Shown: one piece after another, positions 8,536 through 17,906 of the stretch
Numbering within the stretch: the stretch's first letter is position 1
Layout: the number at the start of each line of letters is the position of its first letter
Source of the DNA: Haloactinopolyspora alba
Lineage (GTDB): Bacteria; Actinomycetota; Actinomycetes; Jiangellales; Jiangellaceae
Assembly: GCF_003014555.1 (NCBI RefSeq)
Contig: NZ_PYGE01000006.1
Location: 124,001-188,000 of the forward strand
Direction of reading: 5' to 3'
Length of the DNA: 64,000 nt
Notes under the pieces: generated by a model
The model's input: the letters and a program-made list of their open reading frames with translations, nothing else
What the model was told of the DNA's origin: nothing
Database searches by the model: none
Made by a program: the position numbers and the translations under genes

Positions 8536-11500
8536 GTGGCTGATCCCGGCGTCGTCATCGGCAAGGTCAGCGTGAAGGTCTTCCCGGACACCTCTGCGTT
8601 CCGGAAGAACCTCAAGGGCCAGCTCAAGAAGATCGAGAAGTCGACCGACGCCATCAACGTGAAGGTCGATGCCGGCGATGCGCTGCGCGAGCTGGAGCGC
8701 ACCACGCGCGAGATGCAGGCCGAGATCCGCGAGTCCGACCTCACCGCCCAGGTGAATGTCGACGGCGAGAAGGCCCAAGCCGACGCGCGCGCTGCCACCA
8801 AGCGCATCCAGGATCAGATCAAGAAGATCAAGCTGGAGTACGACGCCGACGACCGGGGCTCGCTCCAGGAGGCGATCGACCGAATCAACGAGGAGCTGCG
8901 CCGGCTCGACCTGGAGAAGCTCGAGGTCGAGCTGGACCGCGACAGCCTGGACGCTGCGCGTGAGCTGCTCGAGGAAGAGATCGAGGACAAGCCCCTGCGG
9001 TTCGAGGTCGAGGAGACCTTCGAGGGGTACGAGAAGCTGCGCAAGCAGATCGACGCCCTTGTCGACCAGCCACACACGGTCAACGTCGAAGTCGACGCAG
9101 ACCAAGACTCGCTGCGCGAGTTCCGCGACAGCCTCGACGACATGATCGCGCAAGGCCGGACGCTGGACTTGCGCGTGGCGATGGACAACGAGGACTCCGT
9201 CCTCCGCGCCATCAGTCAGATCGACACCGAGCTGGACAAGATCCGGCATCCGGAGGTCGACCTCAGCGTCAACTACTCCGAGCAGTCGCTCCAGGCGATG
9301 CGCGACGAGATGGTCGCCGAGCTGGAGTCCCGGCCGATCCAGTTCAGCGCCGAGGACAACATCGAGGGCCTGCGCAAGCTCCGGCAGCAGGTGGACGAGC
9401 TGGTCGAGAAGAAGACCATCGAGTTCGAGATCGCACGCGACCAGGGCTCTCTCAACGACTTCCGTGACCAGCTCGACGAGCTGATCGAGGAGTACGAGGG
9501 TGAGCAGATCGAGCTTGAGCCCGATGTCGCCGACCCGGCGTACCGGGAGGCGCAGGCCGAGCTTGCCTACCTGAGCCGGTCGCGGGTCGTCGAGCTGATC
9601 CCCCGCGTGTCCCAGGCGGCAGCCCTGCGCGCCGCCACGTCACTGTCGGCACTGTCCGGCTTCCGTGTCCTGGGCGACTACGTCCAGCGACTCAACCGGC
9701 AGATTCTGAACCTCGACAAGAGCATCCCGATCCTGGCGCAGGCGGCTCTCGCCATCGGCACGCTCGGCGCGGCCGGCCTGGCCGGCGCGAGCAACCTGTT
9801 CGCGTTGTCCGCGTCGCTGGCGCAGATCTCAGGAGTCGCCCTCGCGCTGCCCGGCATCTTCGCCGGTGTCGGCATCGCAATGGGCACGCTCATCGCCGTC
9901 CTCCAGGACGCGCCCGAGGTCCTGGCCGACGTCGGGGACCGCTTCGCCCGACTCCAGAACCAGCTCTCCGACCGCTTCTGGTCCGAGGCCGAGCAGCCGA
10001 TCCGCAACCTGATCGACACGCTGTTCCCCCAGCTCGCCGCTGGGCTCCGCGGAACCGCCACCGCTCTCGGCGGCTACTTCGCCAACCTGTCGGGCTCGTT
10101 GGAGCGATTCCTCGACGGCTCGCTCGAGGAGATGTTCGACAACCTCAACGAGTCAATCGACATCGCTGCCGAAGGCACGGACGCTATCGCGTCGGCGATC
10201 GAGACGCTCGGCACCGCGGGCTCGTCCTACCTGCCGCGCCTGGCCCAGTGGTTCGTGCGCATCTCCCGGCAGTTCGACGCCTGGCTCACCGAGGCGGCGA
10301 GCGACGGCCGGCTCCAGGGCTGGATCGACGCCGGCATCATGGCGCTGGCCGACCTGGGGCGCGTGCTGCGCGAGACGGGCCGCATCCTGTTCGGCATCGC
10401 CGAAGCTGCGAATGCAGCCGGTGGTTCCACGCTCGGTTCCCTTGCGGACGCGCTCGAGCGGATCGCGGACGTCGTCAACGGCGAGCCGTTCCAGTCGAAG
10501 CTTGTCACGGTCTTCGAGGCCGCACACAAAGCGATGGACAACATCGCCGACGAGGCCGGCCCCGGCCTGACGAACTTCTTCACGACGTTCGCGGACACGC
10601 TCGGCGTGGCCCTGCCGCAGATCGGTCGCATCGTCGGCCGCGCGCTCGGCGGCATCGCCGACGCCCTCGCCCGGCCCGAGTTCCAGCGCGGACTCACGGA
10701 CTTCCTCGACGGAGTCGAGGAGGGTGTCAACGGACTCCTGCCCGCGCTCGGCCCCGTGGCGGACGCCCTGGGCGCGCTCGGCAGCCTGGCCGGCCAGCTC
10801 GCGGCTGTAATCGGCCCGATCCTGGGCGAGGCGTTCACGATCCTGGCTGGGATCATCGAGCGCCTGGCGCCGGTTCTCGAGCCGGTCGTCGCGCTCCTGG
10901 GCGCCGCACTGTTGCAGGTCCTCCAGGCCCTCGGGCCGGTGCTGCTCCAGGTGGCTGACGCCCTGGCAGTCCTGATCACGACGGGACTCCTCCCGGCGCT
11001 GATCGCCATGCTGCCCGTCCTCGTGGACCTGTTCACGATGCTGGCCACTACGGTCCTGCCGATCGTGGCTCAGCTCCTGCGGGACCTGGCGCCGATCCTG
11101 GCTCAGCTGTTCACCACTCTGGCGTCCGCGCTGGAGAAGGTCCTGCCACTACTGGGGCCGATCGTCGAGTTCCTCACGAAGTTCTTCGCCCAGACCCTGC
11201 TCACCCTTGTCGAGGGTGCAACGCAGGCGATCCAGGGCGCGCTCGACGTGATCACCGGAATCTTCGACGTCTTCGCCGGGATCTTCACGGGTGACTGGAA
11301 GCGCGTCTGGGAAGGCATCAAGAAGATCTTCTCTGGCGTCTGGGACGTGATCGTCGGGCTGTTCAAGGTCTGGATGAGCGTCAGCGTCTTCCGGATCGCC
11401 AAGGCCGGGATGCGCGCGCTGAAGGGTCTATTCAAGGGCGCCTGGAACGGCATCAAGGGACTGTTCAGCAGCGCCCTGGGCGCGGTCGCGGGCATCTTCC

Positions 11501-12138
11501 GAGGCGCCTGGGGCGGCATCCGGTCGTTCTTCTCCGGAGCCCTGAGCAACATCCGGGGCATCGCCTCGGGGGCGCTCAACGGCCTGGTCGGCCTGTTCCG
11601 ACGCGGCCTGAGTCGCCTCGGCAGCGCCGTGACGGGCGGGCTTGGTCGCGTGAAGAACTTCTTCGGCGACCTCAAGGACGATGTCCTGGGCCTGTTCGCC
11701 AACGCCGGTAGCTGGCTCTGGGACTCCGGTCGGTCACTGATCGAAGGCTTCGGCGACGGCATGAAGTCCGCCTTCGACTCGGTCACGGGCTCGGTCGGCG
11801 GATTCCTCGGCGGGCTACGGGACTACTTCCCGTTCTCGCCAGCCAAGAAGGGTCCGTTCTCGGGCAAGGGCTGGGTCTTCTACTCGGGCCAGTCCATCGG
11901 CTCCGGACTCGCCGACGGCATCCTCGCCTCCCAGCGAGAGGCCGAGAAGGCTGCCCAGCGGCTGGCCCAGTCCGCCTACCCGGCGCTGCCGTCGCTCCAG
12001 CCGGACTCGGCCGAGTTCGACGACGGCGCCACGGCCGGGAACATCACGATCTACCAGACCAACCACAACCCGCAGGCCCAGCCGGCATCGGAGCAGGTCA
12101 ACGACTCGCTCCAGGTGGCTGCGGCCCTTGGGCTCTGA
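8536..12138 (+). CDS. Tail tape measure protein
   Basis: This is the longest phage-core protein in this part (1200 residues); its length sets tail length. Residues about 19-330 are an array of alternating charged helices and short acidic strands with a period near 28 residues. Residues about 395-460 are hydrophobic (many Ala/Gly/Leu), a second hydrophobic stretch lies around 735-850, and the C-terminal 250 residues hold Gly/Trp/Phe-rich helices such as GIKGLFSSALGAVAGIF. These are typical tape measure features. No peptidase or lysozyme motif is evident. The start GTG follows AGGAGGTAGGTC. Confidence 0.92.
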   Translation: MADPGVVIGKVSVKVFPDTSAFRKNLKGQLKKIEKSTDAINVKVDAGDALRELERTTREMQAEIRESDLTAQVNVDGEKAQADARAATKRIQDQIKKIKLEYDADDRGSLQEAIDRINEELRRLDLEKLEVELDRDSLDAARELLEEEIEDKPLRFEVEETFEGYEKLRKQIDALVDQPHTVNVEVDADQDSLREFRDSLDDMIAQGRTLDLRVAMDNEDSVLRAISQIDTELDKIRHPEVDLSVNYSEQSLQAMRDEMVAELESRPIQFSAEDNIEGLRKLRQQVDELVEKKTIEFEIARDQGSLNDFRDQLDELIEEYEGEQIELEPDVADPAYREAQAELAYLSRSRVVELIPRVSQAAALRAATSLSALSGFRVLGDYVQRLNRQILNLDKSIPILAQAALAIGTLGAAGLAGASNLFALSASLAQISGVALALPGIFAGVGIAMGTLIAVLQDAPEVLADVGDRFARLQNQLSDRFWSEAEQPIRNLIDTLFPQLAAGLRGTATALGGYFANLSGSLERFLDGSLEEMFDNLNESIDIAAEGTDAIASAIETLGTAGSSYLPRLAQWFVRISRQFDAWLTEAASDGRLQGWIDAGIMALADLGRVLRETGRILFGIAEAANAAGGSTLGSLADALERIADVVNGEPFQSKLVTVFEAAHKAMDNIADEAGPGLTNFFTTFADTLGVALPQIGRIVGRALGGIADALARPEFQRGLTDFLDGVEEGVNGLLPALGPVADALGALGSLAGQLAAVIGPILGEAFTILAGIIERLAPVLEPVVALLGAALLQVLQALGPVLLQVADALAVLITTGLLPALIAMLPVLVDLFTMLATTVLPIVAQLLRDLAPILAQLFTTLASALEKVLPLLGPIVEFLTKFFAQTLLTLVEGATQAIQGALDVITGIFDVFAGIFTGDWKRVWEGIKKIFSGVWDVIVGLFKVWMSVSVFRIAKAGMRALKGLFKGAWNGIKGLFSSALGAVAGIFRGAWGGIRSFFSGALSNIRGIASGALNGLVGLFRRGLSRLGSAVTGGLGRVKNFFGDLKDDVLGLFANAGSWLWDSGRSLIEGFGDGMKSAFDSVTGSVGGFLGGLRDYFPFSPAKKGPFSGKGWVFYSGQSIGSGLADGILASQREAEKAAQRLAQSAYPALPSLQPDSAEFDDGATAGNITIYQTNHNPQAQPASEQVNDSLQVAAALGL

Positions 12139-12156
12139 TGAAGGGGAGTCGCACCG

Positions 12157-13017
12157 TTGGACACCACGTACAAGCTCGGCGCGACTCCCCTGGACGACCC
12201 CGGCCTGCGATGGTTCCTGGAGCGGGACAACCCATACCAGTCCATCCCGGCCGTGCGCTCGGCCGCCATATCGGTGCCGGGGCGTGACGGGCTGATCGCT
12301 CAGCACAACGAGCACTACCAGTCCGGCACCCTGGCCCTGCGGTTGATCGTGACCGACAACGACCAGCACGGCACCACTCGCGGCTTCGGCCAGCTCGAGG
12401 ACAACCTCCAGTACATCCTCGGGCTGGCCGGCAGGCGTACAGACCTCCAGACGATCCACCGCGTGCGCGGCGACAAGCAGCACTTCACCCGCGCCCGCGT
12501 CGTCACTTCGATCCAGCCCGAGTTCCTCGACCCGCGCAACGTGCGGGTGATCCTCGTGTTCGAGCTGCCCGACCCGCTGTGGCGGGAAGAGCGCTGGACC
12601 ACGGCCACGTCCCCATCGCTGTCCAGTGGCGAGACGTGGTCCACCTCGTCGCCGACCCTGGGCGGCGGCAACGCGCCGATCCGTGACGCCATCATCTACG
12701 CCGACGGCTCGATGACGCAGCTGCGCGTCACCGACCAGACCAGCGGACAGTGGATTGAGCTCAATGCCACGTCCGGCCCCGGCCAGGGCCTGCGCATCGA
12801 CGTACTCGACATGCGCGCCATCCGGTACGAGGGCAACCCGCTCGACCCCGACACGTCCGTTGACGTGACCGGCAACCTCGACGCTGGCCCTGGTGGCTTC
12901 TCCCTCGTCCCGCACTACACCCACACCCAAACCCAGTCCGTCGTCTCGATGGACGTCTACCGGTTTGGCGGCACCGGCACTGTCAAGATCCGAGCACGGA
13001 GGGCCTGGCTACTGTGA
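12157..13017 (+). CDS. Distal tail protein (Dit-like)
   Basis: This 286-residue beta-rich protein directly follows the tape measure, the usual place of the ring protein that joins tube and tail tip. The first 140 residues hold the galectin/belt-like N-terminal domain pattern with AISVPGRDGLI, and residues from about 165 form a second beta domain. The start is a TTG at 12157 with GAAGGGGAG upstream. It overlaps the next gene by four bases. Confidence 0.75.
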   Translation: MDTTYKLGATPLDDPGLRWFLERDNPYQSIPAVRSAAISVPGRDGLIAQHNEHYQSGTLALRLIVTDNDQHGTTRGFGQLEDNLQYILGLAGRRTDLQTIHRVRGDKQHFTRARVVTSIQPEFLDPRNVRVILVFELPDPLWREERWTTATSPSLSSGETWSTSSPTLGGGNAPIRDAIIYADGSMTQLRVTDQTSGQWIELNATSGPGQGLRIDVLDMRAIRYEGNPLDPDTSVDVTGNLDAGPGGFSLVPHYTHTQTQSVVSMDVYRFGGTGTVKIRARRAWLL

Positions 13018-16000
13018 CGTTCGATATCAGGCTCGTTGCCTACGAGCCGGACGGCGCGCGCCTCGGCGTGCTCCACCACCCCACCAGTACCTCCACCAGC
13101 CTCCCGCTCAACGACCGCCCCGCGCTCGACCTCTCCTACACTCGCGGCCTGCCCGGTTCCGAGTGGCTCGAGAGCTTCTGCGAGGTCGCCGTCGAGTGGA
13201 ATACCGGCGCCGACTGGACCGAGCCCCCGAACGGCCGGTTCATCCGCCTCGCCTGGAGCGCTGACCACCTCGACGAGGCGAAGTCGCTCAAGCTGAGCAT
13301 GCCGGGCTACTCCTGGCTGCTGCGAACTGCGCAGGTGCGCGGCAAGAGCGGCCACATGGACGAGGACGGCCGGCGCCAGTTCGTCGACGCCACGCCTGGC
13401 GAGATCCTCCGCACCCTGCTCGAGGAGGCGCAGGCGCGGGGCTGTGTGCCCGGCATGTCGTGGGACATCTCCGACGCCAGCGACTCCGACGGCGAGCCCT
13501 GGGTCGAGCGCCTGAACCTGTCGTTTGACGTCGGCATGAAGCTCGACCAGGTCCTCAGCTCGCTCGCCGACCAGGGCGCGATCGACTGGAACTTCTGGGG
13601 TCGCGAGCTGCACGTCTACAACGCCGACACCCTGCTCGCGCGTGACCTGACGACCCGCGACAACCCGGTGAACCTCCGGTCCGGCCTGGACATCACCTCG
13701 GCCCCTGACAAGGGTGACGCCTCCGGGCTGATCCACCGTGCGCTGCTGCGCGGCGAAGACGGCCTCCGGGTGGAGGTATCCAACCCGGCCGCCGTTTCCC
13801 CGTGGGGCGAGTTCGAGGTCACTATCGATCAGGGCGGCGTGTCCGACGAAGGTACCGCCATCCTGCTCGCCGAAAAGACGCTGCGCGAGGGCGAACGCGA
13901 GCGCATCCAGATGACCCGCGGCCTGATCTTCGCAGCGAGTCGCTGGATCGTGCTGCGCGACTACCGCCCCGGCGACTGGATCTACGCCCCCGGCGTAGAT
14001 GGTGCCAAGACGCGCGCTCGCATCCGGTCGCTGACCCTGTCGAAAGACGCCAACGGCGTCGTGCAGGGCAACTTGACCCTGAACGATCGGTTCATCGAGG
14101 CCAGCGTGAAGGCCGCACAGCGTGCCCGCGACATCGCTGGAGGCGCCTCAAGCAACGGCGGCACCGGCACGAAGCCGCAGCCGCCACCGCCGACCGACGT
14201 CGGGCAGGACACGCGCGCCGCGAACGCGCCACAGGGCTTCATGCTCAACTCGCAGGGCTACATCAACTCGGCGGGCATCCCCCGCGGACTGATCGAGGCC
14301 GAGTGGGCGGCCGTCACCACGGCCACCGACGGCACCAACATCGAGATCGTCCGGTACGACCTGTACGGCCGGCCGCTCAACAGCGAGCAGAACTGGTTCC
14401 GCCTGGCTCGTGTAGATGGAACGCACGTGGCGCACTCGCCGTTCGACGTCGGCGAGGTGTGGCAGTTCAAGGTCTGCGCCGTCGCCCAGTACGCGGGGGC
14501 CGGCGAGTTCTCGGAGATCCTCCAGGTCGAGATCGCCGACGACGAGATCCCGCCCCCGGCGCCGAGCACGCCGGTCCTGTCGTCCCGGCTCGGCACGGTC
14601 CGTGTTGAATGGGACGGGCAGACGTTCGACGGCGCGGGCATGCCCCGCGACCTCTCGCACATCGAGGTCCATGTCGGCAGCGACCCGGCATTCACGCCGA
14701 CCCCGGCGAGCCTGGTCGACACCCTGGTCGGCGAACGCAACCTCACCGTACTGACCGACCTGCCGTACAACACCGACGTGCACGTGGCCTTTGTCGCCGT
14801 CGACCGGTCTGACAACAGCTCGGACCCGTCGGGTGTGAGCACGATCCAGGTGCAGCCGCTGGTCGACACGGACATCATCGGCGAGATCATCGACAGTGCC
14901 CACATCAAGGACGGCACGCTCGTGGCGTCCGAGAAGATCGTGGGCGAGACCATCACCGGTGGCCTGATCCAGGCCCTGGCGATCGAGGCCGGCCACATCG
15001 CAGCCAACGCCATCACGGCCGACAAGATCGCGGCCGGCTCAATCACGGCCGAGAAGCTGCGCATCGGCTCGGTGACCCCGTCGCAGATGGCCGGCGCGGG
15101 CGTGAACCGCGTGAGCGACCCCGGCTTCGAGGACCTCGACTACTGGACCGCGGTTGGCGATGGCGAGACGGCCATGCCGGCCGCCGTGGGCGCCTGGGCC
15201 GTCAGGACCTCGTACCCGCGGAGGGGCGCCCGGTCACTGGAGTGCGACCCGACCCCCGGCTCCTCGACGATGTACCTGACGCCCGAGCTGCCAATCCCCG
15301 CATCCCGGCGCATCTACGTCTCGGGATGGGGGCGCACGGCAGGCTCTGGTGGCATCACCGGCCCCGATTCGTTCCTGCGAATCTACATCCAGGTCGTCCA
15401 TGATGACGGCAGCACGACGTACCACTCGAGACAGATCGGCCAGACCGGCGCGACGTTCTCGTGGGAGAACGCCGAAGGCACTCTCACGGTCCCGGACACG
15501 GCGGTGCACTACCAGGCGTACCTCGCCGTGCGAAACCACTCCGGCACCGACGGCCGCTACATCGTGGACGACGTCATCGTCCAGGACGCCGTCGGCCAGG
15601 ACACGTCGGATCGGGTGCAGATCGACCCGTCCGGCCTGCGCGTGTACTCGGGCGCGAATGAGCGCATCCGGATCGACTCCCAGGGCATTGCCGCCTGGAA
15701 CGGCAGCGGCCAACAGACGGTCGAGATCTCCTCGGGCGGGAGCGCCACGTTCACCGGAACGTTCCGAACTGGCTGGGCGACGCCGAGGGTGGAGATCCGG
15801 GAGACCGGCCTAGACAACCCGGCCGTGTACTTCTACCCAGAGACCGCGGGCGATTGGTACACCGCACCAAACATCCTCGGCTGGGACAACGGCTCCAGTA
15901 CCCAGCCCAGCCCGTCGCTACACCTGAACTCAGGCGTCCCCCACGCCGACGCCCGGCACAACCAGTTCCAGCTCCAGCAGGCGCGGGGCGAGTTCCGGAT

Positions 16001-16694
16001 CGGCAATGGCCTCCAGGGCTACCCAGTGGCCTACGCACACGGCGACGGCTCCTGGGCGTTCGGCATCAACGGCGGCGACAACTCGGGCGTCAATGGCGCC
16101 GTCGTCCGGGGGCGAAGTGACGGCTCCTGGGGTATCGGCCGAGACATCGTGTTCATCAACGATGGGGCCGGGGACGGCCACATGTACTTGGGAGCCAACG
16201 GGGACATCAACCTGACCCCGAACCTGCGAGGGCGGGACTATCGGGTCGATGTCAACGGGCTGCTTCACGCCACCTCGGTCACGAGCACGATCAAGAACTT
16301 CCGCATCCCGCACCCGACGAAGCCCGGCATGGACCTGCTCCACGCCTCGACAGAGTCCCCGGTCTCGGGCATCGAATACTGGGGTTCGGCCACGCTCGAC
16401 GAGCGCGGCGAGGCTGTGGTCGAGCTGCCGAACTACTTCGAGGCACTGGCCAAGACAGACAACCGCACGGCCCTGGTGACGCCTCACGGGGCACCGGTGG
16501 AGTGGACCGCCGTCATGGACGGCCGCTTCACGGTCACCGGCCAAGCCGGCCAGTCCTTCTCCTGGCTCGTGAAGGCAGAGCGCCACGGCGCCGACTTCGA
16601 CATCGAACAAGAAACCAGAACCCCGGACCCCGACCGCGACACGGGCGGCGGCTGGGGTCAGGACAACAACCAACCGCAGGAGTCTGCGACATGA
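13014..16694 (+). CDS. Baseplate hub / tail fibre fusion (minor tail protein)
   Basis: This 1226-residue protein likely forms the tail tip and contacts the host. Residues about 1-370 resemble the Gp37-like hub of Rhodococcus phage ReqiPepy6-type tails (LKLSMPGYSWLLRTAQVRG and DLTTRDNPVNLRSGLDITS). A Gly/Pro linker leads to two fibronectin-III-like modules (about 395-615) and a repetitive helical neck with IAANAITADKIAAGSITAEK (about 615-690). A beta-sandwich of carbohydrate-binding type follows (about 695-860, opening with DPGFEDLDYW), then a beta-rich distal part to the end. No peptidoglycan hydrolase motif is seen. The sugar-binding-like module suggests recognition of a cell-wall glycan. 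Confidence 0.8.
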   Translation: MTFDIRLVAYEPDGARLGVLHHPTSTSTSLPLNDRPALDLSYTRGLPGSEWLESFCEVAVEWNTGADWTEPPNGRFIRLAWSADHLDEAKSLKLSMPGYSWLLRTAQVRGKSGHMDEDGRRQFVDATPGEILRTLLEEAQARGCVPGMSWDISDASDSDGEPWVERLNLSFDVGMKLDQVLSSLADQGAIDWNFWGRELHVYNADTLLARDLTTRDNPVNLRSGLDITSAPDKGDASGLIHRALLRGEDGLRVEVSNPAAVSPWGEFEVTIDQGGVSDEGTAILLAEKTLREGERERIQMTRGLIFAASRWIVLRDYRPGDWIYAPGVDGAKTRARIRSLTLSKDANGVVQGNLTLNDRFIEASVKAAQRARDIAGGASSNGGTGTKPQPPPPTDVGQDTRAANAPQGFMLNSQGYINSAGIPRGLIEAEWAAVTTATDGTNIEIVRYDLYGRPLNSEQNWFRLARVDGTHVAHSPFDVGEVWQFKVCAVAQYAGAGEFSEILQVEIADDEIPPPAPSTPVLSSRLGTVRVEWDGQTFDGAGMPRDLSHIEVHVGSDPAFTPTPASLVDTLVGERNLTVLTDLPYNTDVHVAFVAVDRSDNSSDPSGVSTIQVQPLVDTDIIGEIIDSAHIKDGTLVASEKIVGETITGGLIQALAIEAGHIAANAITADKIAAGSITAEKLRIGSVTPSQMAGAGVNRVSDPGFEDLDYWTAVGDGETAMPAAVGAWAVRTSYPRRGARSLECDPTPGSSTMYLTPELPIPASRRIYVSGWGRTAGSGGITGPDSFLRIYIQVVHDDGSTTYHSRQIGQTGATFSWENAEGTLTVPDTAVHYQAYLAVRNHSGTDGRYIVDDVIVQDAVGQDTSDRVQIDPSGLRVYSGANERIRIDSQGIAAWNGSGQQTVEISSGGSATFTGTFRTGWATPRVEIRETGLDNPAVYFYPETAGDWYTAPNILGWDNGSSTQPSPSLHLNSGVPHADARHNQFQLQQARGEFRIGNGLQGYPVAYAHGDGSWAFGINGGDNSGVNGAVVRGRSDGSWGIGRDIVFINDGAGDGHMYLGANGDINLTPNLRGRDYRVDVNGLLHATSVTSTIKNFRIPHPTKPGMDLLHASTESPVSGIEYWGSATLDERGEAVVELPNYFEALAKTDNRTALVTPHGAPVEWTAVMDGRFTVTGQAGQSFSWLVKAERHGADFDIEQETRTPDPDRDTGGGWGQDNNQPQESAT

Positions 16695-16840
16695 GCGACC
16701 TTCCCCAGATCGACAAGGACGCCGTCATCCGGCGCCAGGCCGAGCGCATCGCCGACCTGTCCACCCAGGTCGCCTCACTCGAGGTCCTGGCCGAGGCCCT
16801 GCGCGACGAGCGCGACGAAGCCCGCTCCGGGGCCGCGTGA
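16691..16840 (+). CDS. Small helical protein between tail fibre and holin genes
   Basis: A 49-residue frame that overlaps both neighbours (ATGA with the fibre stop at 16,691; its own stop overlaps the next start). It is almost wholly one charged helix (QAERIADLSTQVASLEVLAE), a likely coiled coil. Its role is unknown; a lysis regulator or tail-tip accessory would suit its place. Confidence 0.6.
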   Translation: MSDLPQIDKDAVIRRQAERIADLSTQVASLEVLAEALRDERDEARSGAA

Positions 16841-17106
16841 TGAGCGACGAGGACGTCCGCCTCTGGCTCACCCGCCTGGAGACCAAGCTCGACGTCGTGC
16901 TGACCCAACACGGCACGAAGATCGACGACCACGAGGACCGCCTGCGCGTCGTCGAAGCCCGCGAGACGCGCATCTCGGCACTCGAGGGCAGCCTCGCCAC
17001 CGAGGTCGAGGCACGCAAGGCCGACCGGGCCTTCGCCCGCTGGGCCGTCAAGACCCTGATCGCTGCCCTGGCCGTAGTCGTGGCCATCGGTGCCATCGTC
17101 CTGTAG
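16837..17106 (+). CDS. Membrane-anchored coiled-coil protein, XhlA/holin-like
   Basis: This 89-residue protein (GTG at 16,837, or ATG at 16,840) has a coiled-coil body over residues 5-60 and one C-terminal membrane helix (VKTLIAALAVVVAIGAIVL). This is the layout of XhlA-type haemolysin/holin partners. It lies between the tail tip gene and a two-helix membrane protein, so it probably takes part in host lysis with its neighbour. Confidence 0.65.
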   Translation: MMSDEDVRLWLTRLETKLDVVLTQHGTKIDDHEDRLRVVEARETRISALEGSLATEVEARKADRAFARWAVKTLIAALAVVVAIGAIVL

Positions 17107-17121
17107 GAGGAGAACCCACAA

Positions 17122-17457
17122 GTGAACACCGTGATCCGCAACCTCAAGACCCTGCTCCGCGTGATCCGCGCGAAGGGTGCCATCGGCGGCGGCATGGCCT
17201 CCTGGCTGCGCACCGTCGTGCCGGTCCTGTGGGGCGCGCTCATCACCTGGGGCGCCGCGCAACTCGCCTGGCTGCCGGCCCCGGTGGTCGCGCTGCTCAC
17301 GTCTGGCGACCTCGTCCTGTTCATCACCGGCGCCGTGGTGGCCGTCTGGTACGCCGTGTGGCGCCGGCTCGAGCACCGCGTGCCCGCGTGGCTGACCCGG
17401 CTCGTGCTCGGCTCCAACCAGGCGCCCAGGTACGACGGCAAGCCGGCCACCCGCTGA
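17122..17457 (+). CDS. Putative holin (two membrane helices)
   Basis: This 111-residue protein has two hydrophobic helices (about 28-62, centred on VVPVLWGALITWGAAQLAWL, and 63-85 ending in AVVAVWYAVW) and a basic tail. A good Shine-Dalgarno (AGGAGG) precedes its GTG. Its place at the end of the late operon, directly before a strong terminator, fits a holin that opens the membrane at lysis. No endolysin lies beside it, which is unusual. Confidence 0.65.
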   Translation: MNTVIRNLKTLLRVIRAKGAIGGGMASWLRTVVPVLWGALITWGAAQLAWLPAPVVALLTSGDLVLFITGAVVAVWYAVWRRLEHRVPAWLTRLVLGSNQAPRYDGKPATR

Positions 17458-17468
17458 TCGCATGAAGA

Positions 17469-17500
17469 AGCCCCCGTCCTGGACTTCCGGGACGGGGGCT
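17469..17500 (+). terminator. Terminator at the end of the late operon
   Basis: An 11-bp stem (AGCCCCCGTCC with GGACGGGGGCT), 10-base loop, then CTTCGTCGTT. It would end late transcription before the leftward lysogenic genes. Two further short GC hairpins lie at 17,514-17,529 and 17,544-17,559. Confidence 0.8.
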
Positions 17501-17568
17501 CTTCGTCGTTCTACCCGCGCACACGCGGGAGGTGGTGCCACATGCCCGCGCGTGCGGGCCGACTCCAG

Positions 17569-17820
17569 CTAGCGCTCCTGGCCGTCGTCGTCTACAGCCT
17601 GCTCGGCGAGGAGGCGGTTCTGCTCCTCGAGTAGGCGGTTCTGCTCTTCGATGGCGCTGAGCTGCTTCTTGGACACCTTCGCGTCGGCCTTGGCGATCTT
17701 GTTGCCCTTCTTGCCGGCGCGGGCGCCCTTGGCGGTCTTGCGGGCGGTGCGCTCCTTGTCGGACCGGAAGTCCACCGCACCGGCCGTGCTGGTGCTCAGG
17801 AGCTTGCGCGTGAGTCCCAC
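17569..17820 (-). CDS. Small Lys/Ala-rich coiled-coil protein
   Basis: This 83-residue basic protein is chosen from the GTG at 17,820, which has a perfect AAGGAGG Shine-Dalgarno; a longer frame upstream has no such site. Residues 20-55 are rich in Lys, Ala and Arg, and the end is a repeated heptad-like segment EEQNRLLEEQNRLLAEQ. It is read leftwards, after the glycosyltransferase. I do not recognise a family. It could bind nucleic acid or act as a membrane-protein partner; both are guesses. Confidence 0.65.
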   Translation of the reverse strand: MGLTRKLLSTSTAGAVDFRSDKERTARKTAKGARAGKKGNKIAKADAKVSKKQLSAIEEQNRLLEEQNRLLAEQAVDDDGQER

Positions 17821-17840
17821 CCTGCCTCCTTCGATCAAGT

Positions 17841-17852
17841 ATGTCCGGACAT
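17841..17852. promoter_or_regulatory. Perfect 12-bp palindrome upstream of the leftward small gene
   Basis: ATGTCCGGACAT lies 20 bases upstream of the 17,820 start, between it and the glycosyltransferase stop. The half-site ATGTCCGG recurs singly at 19,329 and 20,053. It may be an operator for the small gene; no protein can be assigned to it. Confidence 0.35.
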
Positions 17853-17906
17853 CGTACGTGGCTGGAGACGGGGCGGCGCGAGTGGATGGAGCCGCCGCCC
17901 CGTCGG

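Noticed and set aside
7645-9249. 534-residue frame antisense to the tape measure
   Set aside because: The tape measure frame and its chaperones account for the region; this frame has only the mirror pattern.
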